This document shows, piece after piece, positions 24,847 to 32,928 of a stretch of DNA of 64,000 bases. The DNA is from DAOULT01 sp964646625 (GTDB lineage Bacteria; Chloroflexota; Anaerolineae; CAZYHC01): assembly GCA_964646625.1 (NCBI GenBank), contig CAZYHC010000005.1:1-64000 (forward strand), written 5' to 3'. Each line of letters starts with the position of its first letter. Position 1 is the stretch's first letter. The notes beneath the pieces were generated by a model. It was not told the DNA's origin. It saw only the letters and a program-made list of their open reading frames with translations, and ran no database searches. The translations under genes were made by a program, and so were the position numbers.

Positions 24847-26730
24847 TCAGGCGGCGGGCACATTCCACTTTTCGTTACGGTCCTCGATCAGCCATTCCAT
24901 GTCCAGCTCGCGCAAACTCTCCTCGCCGGGCACGGTGGTATTCACGTCCCAACCGATGAACTCCAGAAACTCCCGGTTCATGGCTCTGTAATCCACGGTG
25001 ACGCCTTTAAGATTACCTTCCTCGATAGGAGGCTCGCCCACGATGCGGCCCGGCACGTTCCAGGCCAGGGGGTTGTGACCCTCGCGTAGGTTGAAGGCGT
25101 GGCGCATCGTGCCGATGCGCATCCCGGCCTCGTAAATCTCATCCATGGTGTAATCCCAGCCGGTCACGGCTGCAAGCTGTTCGGGCAGGCTTGGGATGTG
25201 GTAGCTGGCGTAGCCGAACATGCACAGGCCAGCGGCCTGGGCCACGTGGTAGGTGGTCATCCGCCTGTAATGGGGCTCGGCCCGGCCGGTGTATCCCTCG
25301 AGGTCCTCGGGCCAATCGACTCCCAGGCCCTCTATCAGCTGCCCGCCCTGGGTATGGCGGCCGGGGGTGGCGTCCAGGATATAGGTGGTAGCCAGGCCGG
25401 GCACAAAACGGGGGTCGTGGGCCGGAATCTCTTCGCCCTGAACGTGGACGGCGTACTCCTCCGCTCCCTTGCCGATCTTTTCGGCGGCCACTTTAGCCCC
25501 ATCGGCCAGCACCTCCCCAAGGCCCTCTCGTCTGGCGATCTTCTCCGTCAGAGTCACGATGGCGGCCGCGTCACCCCATCTTAGCTCCAGGCCGTCGGTG
25601 TCGGCGGTGGTCAGGAGGCCGCGCTCGAAGCACTCGAGGGCCAGGGCTACCGCCGCGCCTGTGGAGATGGTGTCCAGGCCATACTCGTTGCAGATCTCGT
25701 TGAGCTTGATGATGGATTCCAGATCGTCGTTCAGCAGGTTGGTGCCGAACATAGCCAGGGTCTCGTACTCCGGTTTGTGGCCGTAGTGATCGTGCCCGGC
25801 CATCAGGGCGAAACGGCCTGTATCCAGTTTGACCTTGCCGCCACAACCGATGGGGCAGCCCCAGCAACGGTACCGCTTTTCCTGGTAAGCGATGACCGCC
25901 TCGTCGCTGATCCTGGAGCTCCTCTCCAGGGGGAAGAGAACCGGGCCCGCGCCCGCCCAGTTCTTGACCGGCGAGTCGCCGCTGATGGCCGCCTCAGCAG
26001 TGATCTCACAGGTGCCGCCCTTGTGCAACCAGTCGTATAAGCCGCCGGGTTCGGCCATGTATTTTTGGCGCAAAGCTTTGATCTTCTCTTCGTCGGCCAT
26101 AGGTACCTTCAGCTTGCCTTTGACCACCACGGCCTTGAGCCGCTTGCTGCCCATGACCGCTCCCAGCCCGGAGCGTCCGGCAGCCCGCCCCTTGTCGTTC
26201 ATGACGCAGGCCAGCAAGGAACACTTCTCCCCGCCTGTCCCAATGGAAGCCACTTCGACGTCTTTACCGTGCTCTTCCTTGAGGGTATCCTCCAGCTTGC
26301 CGACGTTCATGCCCCACAGGCGCCCCGCATCCCGCAGCTCGGCCTTCCCTTCGTCGATGAAGAGATAGACCGGCTTATCCGCTATGCCGCTGAACAACAC
26401 CCCGTCGAAGCCGGCGAACTTCAGATGGGGCCCGAATCGGCCCCCACAATTGGCATCGCCCCAGGTGTGGGTTTTGGGCGATTTGCCGACCACCGTAAAG
26501 CGCGAACCGATGAGGGCCGGAGTGCCCGTCAAAGAGCCGGTCATGAACCCCAGGACGTTGTCCGGCCCCATAGGATCGACGCCGGCGGCCATGCGCTCGT
26601 AGAGCAGCCTGGCCCCCAGACCATAACCGCCAACGTACTGGCGGCACATCCCCTCATCGAGCGCTTCCTCCGCAATTTTACCGCTGGAAAGATCCACGCT
26701 CAGGATCTTTCCCATGTAACCGCGAGCCAT
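24847..26730 (-). CDS. Aldehyde:ferredoxin oxidoreductase (tungsten AOR family)
   Basis: 627 aa, normal length, ATG after GAGGAGGG. Oxidises an aldehyde to the acid with ferredoxin, using a tungsten-bispterin and a [4Fe-4S] cluster. Visible: N-terminal GYMGKILSVDLSSGKI, GDANCGGRFGPHLKFAGFDGVLF, cluster cysteines Cys289, Cys292, Cys296 in YRCWGCPIGCGGK and a fourth at about Cys503 (GLCMFGY), plus the pterin-binding DATPGRHTQGG. First gene of a four-gene operon with its own promoter. Its presence argues for anaerobic metabolism. Natural aldehyde unknown. Confidence 0.95.
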   Translation of the reverse strand: MARGYMGKILSVDLSSGKIAEEALDEGMCRQYVGGYGLGARLLYERMAAGVDPMGPDNVLGFMTGSLTGTPALIGSRFTVVGKSPKTHTWGDANCGGRFGPHLKFAGFDGVLFSGIADKPVYLFIDEGKAELRDAGRLWGMNVGKLEDTLKEEHGKDVEVASIGTGGEKCSLLACVMNDKGRAAGRSGLGAVMGSKRLKAVVVKGKLKVPMADEEKIKALRQKYMAEPGGLYDWLHKGGTCEITAEAAISGDSPVKNWAGAGPVLFPLERSSRISDEAVIAYQEKRYRCWGCPIGCGGKVKLDTGRFALMAGHDHYGHKPEYETLAMFGTNLLNDDLESIIKLNEICNEYGLDTISTGAAVALALECFERGLLTTADTDGLELRWGDAAAIVTLTEKIARREGLGEVLADGAKVAAEKIGKGAEEYAVHVQGEEIPAHDPRFVPGLATTYILDATPGRHTQGGQLIEGLGVDWPEDLEGYTGRAEPHYRRMTTYHVAQAAGLCMFGYASYHIPSLPEQLAAVTGWDYTMDEIYEAGMRIGTMRHAFNLREGHNPLAWNVPGRIVGEPPIEEGNLKGVTVDYRAMNREFLEFIGWDVNTTVPGEESLRELDMEWLIEDRNEKWNVPAA

Positions 26731-26780
26731 ATCGTCCCTCCTCTTCTTTCTTATCTTGTTGTGGATGAGCGATCAGGGCT

Positions 26781-26809
26781 ATTATACCGCATTTCGCCCC
26801 GTTTGTACA
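26781..26809 (-). promoter_or_regulatory. Promoter of the AOR operon
   Basis: On the minus strand TGTACA (26809-26804), 17-base spacer, perfect TATAAT (26786-26781), about 50 bases before the AOR start codon. Confidence 0.6.
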
Positions 26810-27080
26810 GAGGCTATGCATGGCAGGACGAGCGGTCAAAGGATCAAAAAAACGGATTTATCGGATATAATACAGCGCAATCCGTTAAATCCGCCCCAGA
26901 ATCTGTTGACCGCTCGCCGCACGCGGAGATAGGGGCTTTCTATCGGCGATTCAGCTTCGTGCTCTATAAAAGGTTAGAGCTTCCTCGTCTCCTGGACGAC
27001 TACAGGGTCGTGCATAATGAAAACGACGGGACGAATTCAGGATGACGAGGAAGCTCCAAACGAGAGTTAGGGCTACTACA

Positions 27081-27224
27081 ACGATAAGCTGCGACGTGAG
27101 ATGGACGATAGGCGGCGACGTGAGACTGACGATAGGCAGCGACGTGAGGTGGACGATAGGCGACGACGTAAGGCTGACGATAGGCAGCGACGTGAGATGG
27201 ACGATAAGCTGCGACGTGAGACGA
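27081..27224. repeat. 24-bp tandem repeat, six copies
   Basis: Units begin with ACGATA at 27081, 27105, 27129, 27153, 27177 and 27201; each continues like AGGCAGCGACGTGAG with a few changes. Alternate units look more alike (TGGACGATA versus CTGACGATA), suggesting a 48-bp higher-order unit. In one frame it would read DVRWTIG/DVRLTIG repeats, but no gene signals support translation. Confidence 0.85.
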
Positions 27225-27457
27225 AACTACGATGCCTCTCGCTGAAAAAGGGCCTGGCTACGACGTAGGTTTCAACGCTCCCTCTTTCTTACTCTGACTA
27301 CTGCTTGTGCCAGTTGGTGTCTGGCTGCCAAAAAGAGATATAAAGCTCCCACTACAATTAATATTGTCAGCACACAACTTGTCCTTTTCACCTTAATGTC
27401 TGGGGAGTTTTACCTGAAAGCTACATTATTAATATACCACTTTTAGGACCCTTTGTA

Positions 27458-27477
27458 AATAGGAAAATTTTCCTATT
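27458..27477. repeat. Perfect 20-bp AT-rich palindrome
   Basis: AATAGGAAAATTTTCCTATT reads identically on both strands. A symmetric site of this size could be an operator; with no loop it is a poor terminator. Lies 170 bases past the M1 gene stop. Confidence 0.6.
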
Positions 27478-27591
27478 CTGCCCCACCCCGTTAACGTGAG
27501 CTATAGGGAGCAGAGAGGGCCGTCCACTCTACTCTTGTGTGCCTGCTACATCTGGACAAGCCCGTTACCTACCATGCATTATACCACATCC

Positions 27592-27643
27592 ACCTTCCAA
27601 GGACCTTCCAAAACGCCCCCCGGACCTTCCAAAAACCTTCCAA
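27592..27643. repeat. Four phased copies of ACCTTCCAA
   Basis: Copies start at 27592, 27603, 27624 and 27635, giving spacings 11, 21 and 11, close to one, two and one helical turns. They end five bases from the M1 stop codon. Such phasing suggests cooperative protein binding on one DNA face. Confidence 0.55.
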
Positions 27644-27647
27644 TTTA

Positions 27648-29141
27648 TCATTCACCGAGCCATTGGCGGTAAACTTCGTCCAGGCTCAGGCCGGATACTT
27701 TCTGGGCCACGTTCATAAAGTCCTGGGGGCTGGCCCGCCGGTATTTATACTCCCGCAGGTAGCGGCGCATGATAGCCAGATAGACGTCATCGCCTACCGT
27801 CTGGCGCAAGGCGTTAAAGAAGAGGGCTCCTTTGGCATAAACGATCAACTCGTAATTACCGGCGAAGGCGGCGGCCGGCTGGGCAACTACGGCGTCACGC
27901 CCCCGCCTGACCGCGCTTTCGTAGGGGATGAGCCACCGGGTGCGCAACAATTCCTCGGCCTCAGCCCGACCGTGGACCATCTGATAATAATAGATGGTGG
28001 AGTATTCGGTCAGCCCTTCGTCCAGCCAGGGATGGTTCAGGGGGTCGCTGCCGACCTGGTTATACCACCACTGGTGTCCAACTTCGTGGGCGATCAGAAA
28101 CTCCAACTCCTCCCGCCACTTCCGATAGAGCGCGACGCCTATCAGGGACAGGCCCGGATACTCCATGCCTCTGTAGGCAAGAGGGGCTTCCACCACGTCG
28201 AGCTCGCGGTAGGGATAGGGGCCGAAACAATCGTTGTAGACCTTAAGGGCGGCGGCGGTATACCACAGAGCCGAGCGACCGGCCCTTTCGTCCTGGGGGA
28301 GATAATAGGAGTTGACCGTCGTGCCCTGGGCCACGCTGCTCTGCACCTGAAAATCCTGGCTCATGAGCAGGGCAAAGTCGCGGGCCGGGCCGCTGACACA
28401 GTGCAGAGTACGGCGTCCCTCGGCGATGTGCTCCACCTCCAACACCGAGCCCGAGGTGACCACTACCATCTCCGTCGGCACGGTAACGTCCACCTGGTAA
28501 AGGGCGGCCTCGCTGTAAACGGCGTCGGCGTGGGCGGGGGCTATCTCCAGGTGCCAGCCTCCATTCCTATCGTAGTCCTCGTCGTGGACCGCCAGCATAG
28601 GGTAGAAGCTGGGCAGGCTCAGGATGCCCTGGCTGTACCCGAAAAGGACGTAACCCTTGTCCTGCCGGGGAATCTCTACCGTGAAGCCCAGCTCAATCTC
28701 GAGGGCCTCACCGGGAGGCAGGGGGCTGCCCAGAACGAGCTTAAGGGCGGTGTCTTGTGCCTCATAGGAGAAAAGGGCCTCCTGTCCGTTCACGGCGGCC
28801 TTATGGATGCGCGTCTTTCCTTCGTAAGCGGGCAGATTAGGGTAGAGCCTGAAATAGATCTCTCTTAGCTCCATCCCTTCCAGGTTAGTATATTCGAGGC
28901 GTTGGCGTCCGGCCAGAAACAGCTCCTCCGTGTCGATGTTGGCCTCAATGTGATAGTAGGGGATAGGGCCCAGGGCCTCTACCTCGTCCTGGGCGGCGGG
29001 CATCATGGCTTGTTGGTAGGAAGCCAGATCGCTGTCCGTTCCTTCACAGCCTGGGACGTAGCTCAGTATCGAGACACAAATGAGCGCCAGAATAAATGAC
29101 CACTCATCCAGTTTTCTCGGCAGACGAACGTAGAAAGCCAT
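27648..29141 (-). CDS. M1-family zinc metallopeptidase, possibly a lipoprotein
   Basis: 497 aa. Zinc site HEVGH (352-356) with the third ligand Glu375 in WLDEGLTEYS, the HExxH-18-E spacing of M1 aminopeptidases. GMEYPGL (about 325-331) replaces the classical GAMEN substrate motif, as in many short M1 proteins. N-terminal hydrophobic segment WSFILALICVSILSYVPGC ends at Cys32, a plausible lipid-attachment site, so it probably acts outside the membrane on peptides. ATG 29141 has no Shine-Dalgarno; a promoter at 29147-29175 would start transcription almost at the ATG. Confidence 0.9.
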   Translation of the reverse strand: MAFYVRLPRKLDEWSFILALICVSILSYVPGCEGTDSDLASYQQAMMPAAQDEVEALGPIPYYHIEANIDTEELFLAGRQRLEYTNLEGMELREIYFRLYPNLPAYEGKTRIHKAAVNGQEALFSYEAQDTALKLVLGSPLPPGEALEIELGFTVEIPRQDKGYVLFGYSQGILSLPSFYPMLAVHDEDYDRNGGWHLEIAPAHADAVYSEAALYQVDVTVPTEMVVVTSGSVLEVEHIAEGRRTLHCVSGPARDFALLMSQDFQVQSSVAQGTTVNSYYLPQDERAGRSALWYTAAALKVYNDCFGPYPYRELDVVEAPLAYRGMEYPGLSLIGVALYRKWREELEFLIAHEVGHQWWYNQVGSDPLNHPWLDEGLTEYSTIYYYQMVHGRAEAEELLRTRWLIPYESAVRRGRDAVVAQPAAAFAGNYELIVYAKGALFFNALRQTVGDDVYLAIMRRYLREYKYRRASPQDFMNVAQKVSGLSLDEVYRQWLGE

Positions 29142-29146
29142 GCCTT

Positions 29147-29175
29147 ATTTTATCACAGGGCGCAACCAGGGGCAA
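29147..29175 (-). promoter_or_regulatory. Promoter giving a leaderless M1 peptidase mRNA
   Basis: Minus strand TTGCCC (29175-29170), 17-base spacer, TAAAAT (29152-29147). Transcription should begin near 29140-29141, the A of the start codon. Confidence 0.5.
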
Positions 29176-29205
29176 TAGAGCCACATTTGCCTTTTCAAAA
29201 TCCTC

Positions 29206-29234
29206 TTGACAAATCTCCTATGAGGAGTTAAAAT
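29206..29234 (+). promoter_or_regulatory. Promoter of sugar importer operon with palindrome in spacer
   Basis: TTGACA (29206-29211), 17-base spacer, TAAAAT (29229-29234). The spacer holds CTCCTATGAGGAG (29215-29227), a 5-bp-arm palindrome that would place a repressor directly on the promoter. A leader of about 230 bases follows, with an imperfect AAAGGCGAG/CTCGTCTTT inverted repeat; no known riboswitch recognised. Confidence 0.7.
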
Positions 29235-29470
29235 AGGGATAGTTCTTTTCACGGACAATGTGTAAAGATGCCAGTTGACTAGGGCGCTGGTTGGTGCTGG
29301 CGTTTTCTGCTAGTTTTCTGGCTAATGAAAAAGGCGAGGGTCATCGTCGAGTCTCGTCTTTAATTCCTGTAGGGAAGGGGGTGATAGAGCGAAAAAGAAT
29401 CGGCTTACGCAGATTATGAACAAGAAATTGCTCTTAGAGCACCAAATGTAAAAACAAGGAGGTTTTACTT

Positions 29471-30985
29471 ATGAGGAGCAAAAGGGTTTTGGTAATCCTT
29501 GGGGTGGTGACCATCGTGAGCATGGTCATGGTCAGCGTGGTGGCCCTGGCTCAGGAGGAGGCCGTGCCGCCCAACGAGAACCCGCTGGACGTCTACACCT
29601 GGGACTTCCCGGAGGATTTTGGGGGAGTGACCGTCAACGTGGTGGGCGACGCGGGCCATAACCTTAAGCCTTACGAGTTCTGGCAGGATGATTTTGCCCA
29701 GGTGGGCATCAACATCGAGATTATCGAGGTGCCTTTCGAGGGCGTATACGAGAAGGAGAAGACCGAGTTTGTGGCCGGCACCGGCGCCTTTGACGTGGTG
29801 ACCTTCTACCCGGCCTACATCGGGGACTTCGCTGGCAATGGCTACCTCGAGCCGCTGGACGGCTACATGGCTAAGGACCCGGCGGAGGTCTGGGACCCGC
29901 AGGCGGACGACGTGCTGACCCCCTTCTGGAAGCTGTACTGCCAGTTCGGAGGCCAGACCTACGCCCTGCCTATCGACGGCGACGTGCTGATGCTCCAGTA
30001 CCGCAAGGACCTCATCGAGAATGAGGAAGAGGCGGCGGCCTTCGAGGAGAAGTATGGGCACGAGCTACGGGCCCCTGAGACCTGGGACGAGTGGCTGGAG
30101 GTAGGCGAGTTCTTCACCCGCAAGGCAGGCGAGACGCTGGCCGGCGAGGTTCTGAAGGAAGACTTCTACGGTCTGGCCGAGTACGGGGCGCGCGGGTTCA
30201 GCCAGCACTGGTTCCTCAACCGCTTCGCCAGCACGGGCGGCAACTACTTTGACGCAGACATGAACCCCACCATCAACACCCCGGAGGCGGTGGCGGCCTT
30301 GCAGAACATGATTGACAGTTTGCAGTATGCACCGCCGGACGTGTTGGGCTACGGCTACCAGGAGCTAATGGAAGCCTTCATCAAAGGCTACGTGGCTATG
30401 GTGGTGCAGTGGACCGACGTGCCCAAGAAGGCCACCGACCCGGGACAGGGATCGGTCATCGTGGGCAAGGTGGGTGTGGGCCGCGTGCCGGGCACCAGGA
30501 TGGCGGATGGCACAGTCGTGCACCGCTCGATGATGCCTGTGGGCCGCGTGGTGGCGGTGGCCGTCGATTCCGCCAACAAGGAAGCGGCTTACTGGGTGGC
30601 CAAGCACGTCAGCTACGACCGCAGCCTGGATGACGTGGCTACCCCTCTGACTGGCCTCGATCCCTATCGCACCTCCCACTTTGAGAACCCCCAGGCCTAC
30701 GCCATGTTCCCCAGCGAGGAGGAGGCTCAGGGCTACCTGAATGGGGTAAATGCGGCTATGGCCGATGGCTTCCCGGAGATCTTCATCCCCGGTGCGGCTC
30801 AATATGGAGACTCTCTGGACCTGCACGTCAACAGGGCTCTGGCCGGAGAGGAGACGCCCCAGGAGGCCCTGGACGCTGTGGCTAAGGAGTGGGACGAGAT
30901 CACCGACAAGCTGGGCCGCGAAAAGCAGATCGAGCTCTGGAGGGCCGCTCTGGAAGGCTACAAGGAACTGGGTCTGGTCAAATAG
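29471..30985 (+). CDS. Family-1 (sugar-type) ABC solute-binding protein
   Basis: 504 aa, ATG after AAGGAGG. Signal peptide RVLVILGVVTIVSMVMVSVVALAQ. The mature part shows GGVTVNVVGDAG, TGAFDVVTFYPAYIGDFAGNGYLEPLDGYMA, and GQTYALPIDGDVLMLQYRKDLIE, typical of MalE/UgpB-like receptors. It is on the long side for the class. Receptor of the importer with permeases at 31051-32839; a ribokinase-like kinase in the same operon suggests a monosaccharide ligand. Confidence 0.92.
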   Translation: MRSKRVLVILGVVTIVSMVMVSVVALAQEEAVPPNENPLDVYTWDFPEDFGGVTVNVVGDAGHNLKPYEFWQDDFAQVGINIEIIEVPFEGVYEKEKTEFVAGTGAFDVVTFYPAYIGDFAGNGYLEPLDGYMAKDPAEVWDPQADDVLTPFWKLYCQFGGQTYALPIDGDVLMLQYRKDLIENEEEAAAFEEKYGHELRAPETWDEWLEVGEFFTRKAGETLAGEVLKEDFYGLAEYGARGFSQHWFLNRFASTGGNYFDADMNPTINTPEAVAALQNMIDSLQYAPPDVLGYGYQELMEAFIKGYVAMVVQWTDVPKKATDPGQGSVIVGKVGVGRVPGTRMADGTVVHRSMMPVGRVVAVAVDSANKEAAYWVAKHVSYDRSLDDVATPLTGLDPYRTSHFENPQAYAMFPSEEEAQGYLNGVNAAMADGFPEIFIPGAAQYGDSLDLHVNRALAGEETPQEALDAVAKEWDEITDKLGREKQIELWRAALEGYKELGLVK

Positions 30986-31001
30986 GCGGACGATCCTTTA
31001 G

Positions 31002-31028
31002 TAGGAGAGAGGCCCTGCCTCTCTCCTA
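31002..31028 (+). promoter_or_regulatory. Hairpin after binding-protein gene
   Basis: Perfect 12-bp stem TAGGAGAGAGGC (31002-31013) and GCCTCTCTCCTA (31017-31028) with a 3-base loop, followed by AACTTTATT. Between the binding protein and the first permease; likely partial terminator or mRNA stabiliser. Confidence 0.75.
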
Positions 31029-31050
31029 ACTTTATTCGCGAAGGAGTAAA

Positions 31051-31992
31051 ATGAGCAACAGTACTATTACCCGTCCGGCCCGGCCACCGGAGCGCAGCGT
31101 GGGGCTGGTCAAGCGATCGTGGCTGGTGCCCATCCTGTTTGTACTGCCAGCCGTTCTGACCTTGTTAGCCATCACCATTTTTCCCCTTCTCTACGAGCTC
31201 CGGTTGGCTTTCGTCTCCTGGGAGCTCACCGTCAATGCTCCACCCCAGTTCATCTGGTTCAAAAACTTCGCCGATATCCTGACCAAAGATGCCCGGTTCT
31301 GGAATGCCATGAAAAATACCACCATGCTGATATTCTTTGGGGTGGGCATTCAACTCATCCTGGGGACAGGTTTGGCCCTGCTTCTCAACCGGCTGGGGCG
31401 CATCCGCACCTTTGTGACCTCTCTCTTCCTCATCCCGGTGATGATCGCGCCGGTGGTGGCCGGTATGCAGTGGACGGTGATCTACCACGACCAGTTTGGC
31501 CCCCTGAATTACATCATCCAACTTTTGTCCGGCTTCAAGTTGCACGGCTTCGCCTGGGTTGCCAACCCGAAGGTAGCCCTCATCTCCATCATGATCACCG
31601 ACATCTGGCAGTGGACGCCCTTCATGATCCTCATCGTCCTGGCCGGGCTGCAATCCATCCCTGTGGAACTGTACGAAGCGGCCGAGGTGGATGGCTCTTC
31701 AGGCTGGCAGCGCCTCCTTTACATCACCATACCTCTCCTGGTGCCTATCCTGGTCATCGGGGTTCTCATTCGGGTGATGGATTCCTTCAAGCTATTCGAC
31801 CTCATCTATCTGCTCACCAATGGCGGGCCTGGCAGCACCACCGAGACCGTCAGCTTCTACACTTACCTGCAAGGGTTCAAATTCTTCAGTCTGGGCTACA
31901 CCGCAGCTCTGGCCTTCGTCCAGTTGATCATCATCACCATCATTGCCCAGGTATTCGTGGCTTTCCAGGAACGGCAAGCGAGGAGGGGGTAA
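31051..31992 (+). CDS. Sugar-type ABC importer permease, MalF/UgpA class
   Basis: 313 aa, ATG after GAAGGAG. Six membrane helices, first one at about residues 25-48 (LVPILFVLPAVLTLLAITIFPLLYEL), and the EAA loop VELYEAAEVDGSSGWQRLLYITIPLL. Together with the next gene it forms the inner-membrane pore. No ATPase gene is in the operon. Confidence 0.94.
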   Translation: MSNSTITRPARPPERSVGLVKRSWLVPILFVLPAVLTLLAITIFPLLYELRLAFVSWELTVNAPPQFIWFKNFADILTKDARFWNAMKNTTMLIFFGVGIQLILGTGLALLLNRLGRIRTFVTSLFLIPVMIAPVVAGMQWTVIYHDQFGPLNYIIQLLSGFKLHGFAWVANPKVALISIMITDIWQWTPFMILIVLAGLQSIPVELYEAAEVDGSSGWQRLLYITIPLLVPILVIGVLIRVMDSFKLFDLIYLLTNGGPGSTTETVSFYTYLQGFKFFSLGYTAALAFVQLIIITIIAQVFVAFQERQARRG

Positions 31993-31996
31993 ACTG

Positions 31997-32839
31997 ATGA
32001 GAAGACGAGATAACTGGTTTACGAAGATCATTACCACGGTCATTTTGGTTCTGGCTCTGGCCTTTTTCCTTTTCCCGGTGGTATGGATGTTCCTGACCTC
32101 GTTCAAGGACCAGGGCGAGGTCTTCTCCTACCCGCCGATTTTCGTTCCCTCCAAGATCGATCTGCGCAACTACGTCGGAGCGATGACGCCGCCGCCCGAT
32201 GGTCGGGGGGGCCTCAAGAGCGTGCAGGACAGCCTGATCGTCGCGTCGGCCACCACGCTCGTCTCGGTGGTGATCGGCTCGCTGGCCGCTTACAGCATTG
32301 CCCGCTTTCGGGTGGGGGGGAAGAACTTTTCTTTCTGGATCCTTTCCACCCGCATGTTCCCGCCGGTGGCTTCCGCTTTGCCCCTCTTCCTCATCTTCAA
32401 ACAATTTAAGCTCCTGGATACCCACCTGGCGCTTATCATCGCCAACACTATCTTTAACCTGCCTTTCGTCATCTGGCTGCTCAAGGGTTTCTTCGAGGAT
32501 CTGCCGGTGGAATTGGAGGAAGCAGCGCTCATCGACGGCTGCTCCCCTTTCGGCGCGTTCTGGCGGGTGGCCCTGCCTCTAATCGCCCCGGGGCTGGTGG
32601 CTACGGCCCTTTTCGCCTTTATCTTCAGTTGGAACGAGTTCATGTTCGCCCTGCTTCTTACCCGTCGCAGCGTCCGCACCTTGACCGTGCTGGTGCCCAG
32701 TCTGGTGGGCGGCCACCTGGTACTGTGGGGGGAGATTGCAGCCAGCGGCATAATTTCCGTCATCCCCTGCATCACCCTGGCCCTGATCTTGCAGCGTTAT
32801 CTGCTGCGCGGCCTGACCCTGGGGGCAGTCAAAGGTTAA
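31997..32839 (+). CDS. Sugar-type ABC importer permease, MalG/UgpE class
   Basis: 280 aa from ATG 31997, four bases after the first permease and preceded by GAGGAGGGG; a longer frame to 31943 would overlap that gene. EAA loop VELEEAALIDGCSPFGAFWRVALPLIAPG and the usual C-terminus QRYLLRGLTLGAVKG. Downstream gap contains a separate promoter-like element for the TPR cargo gene. Confidence 0.94.
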   Translation: MRRRDNWFTKIITTVILVLALAFFLFPVVWMFLTSFKDQGEVFSYPPIFVPSKIDLRNYVGAMTPPPDGRGGLKSVQDSLIVASATTLVSVVIGSLAAYSIARFRVGGKNFSFWILSTRMFPPVASALPLFLIFKQFKLLDTHLALIIANTIFNLPFVIWLLKGFFEDLPVELEEAALIDGCSPFGAFWRVALPLIAPGLVATALFAFIFSWNEFMFALLLTRRSVRTLTVLVPSLVGGHLVLWGEIAASGIISVIPCITLALILQRYLLRGLTLGAVKG

Positions 32840-32851
32840 AACAGAAAATTT

Positions 32852-32880
32852 TTTACAAATCCGCTAAGCTGGTGTATAGC
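32852..32880 (+). promoter_or_regulatory. Candidate own promoter of the TPR gene
   Basis: TTTACA (32852-32857), 17-base spacer, TATAGC (32875-32880). It lies between the permease and the lower-GC TPR gene, so that gene may be expressed independently of the importer. Confidence 0.4.
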
Positions 32881-32928
32881 CGAATAAGTAGCATATTGGC
32901 TGGACCTTAGAGTACAAGGAGGCACAAT

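Larger units (their letters stand above)
26731..27647. other. Long intergenic region, repeats only
   Basis: About 900 bases between the AOR start and the M1 peptidase stop. It holds the AOR promoter, a 24-bp tandem repeat (27081-27224), a 20-bp palindrome (27458-27477) and four phased 9-bp repeats (27592-27643). Near 26850-26905 short inverted words (CGGATTTA/TAAATCCG) flank a TATAAT. No convincing gene. A 67-codon frame over the tandem repeat has no ribosome binding site. Confidence 0.6.

Noticed and set aside
27081..27224. CRISPR array
   Set aside because: Direct tandem repeats without spacers and no cas genes anywhere in the window.
27042..27245. 67-codon frame over the 24-bp tandem repeat
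   Set aside because: Open only because 24 is a multiple of three; no ribosome binding site or promoter.
27537..28868. 443-codon open frame on the plus strand
   Set aside because: Antisense to the M1 peptidase with its intact zinc site.
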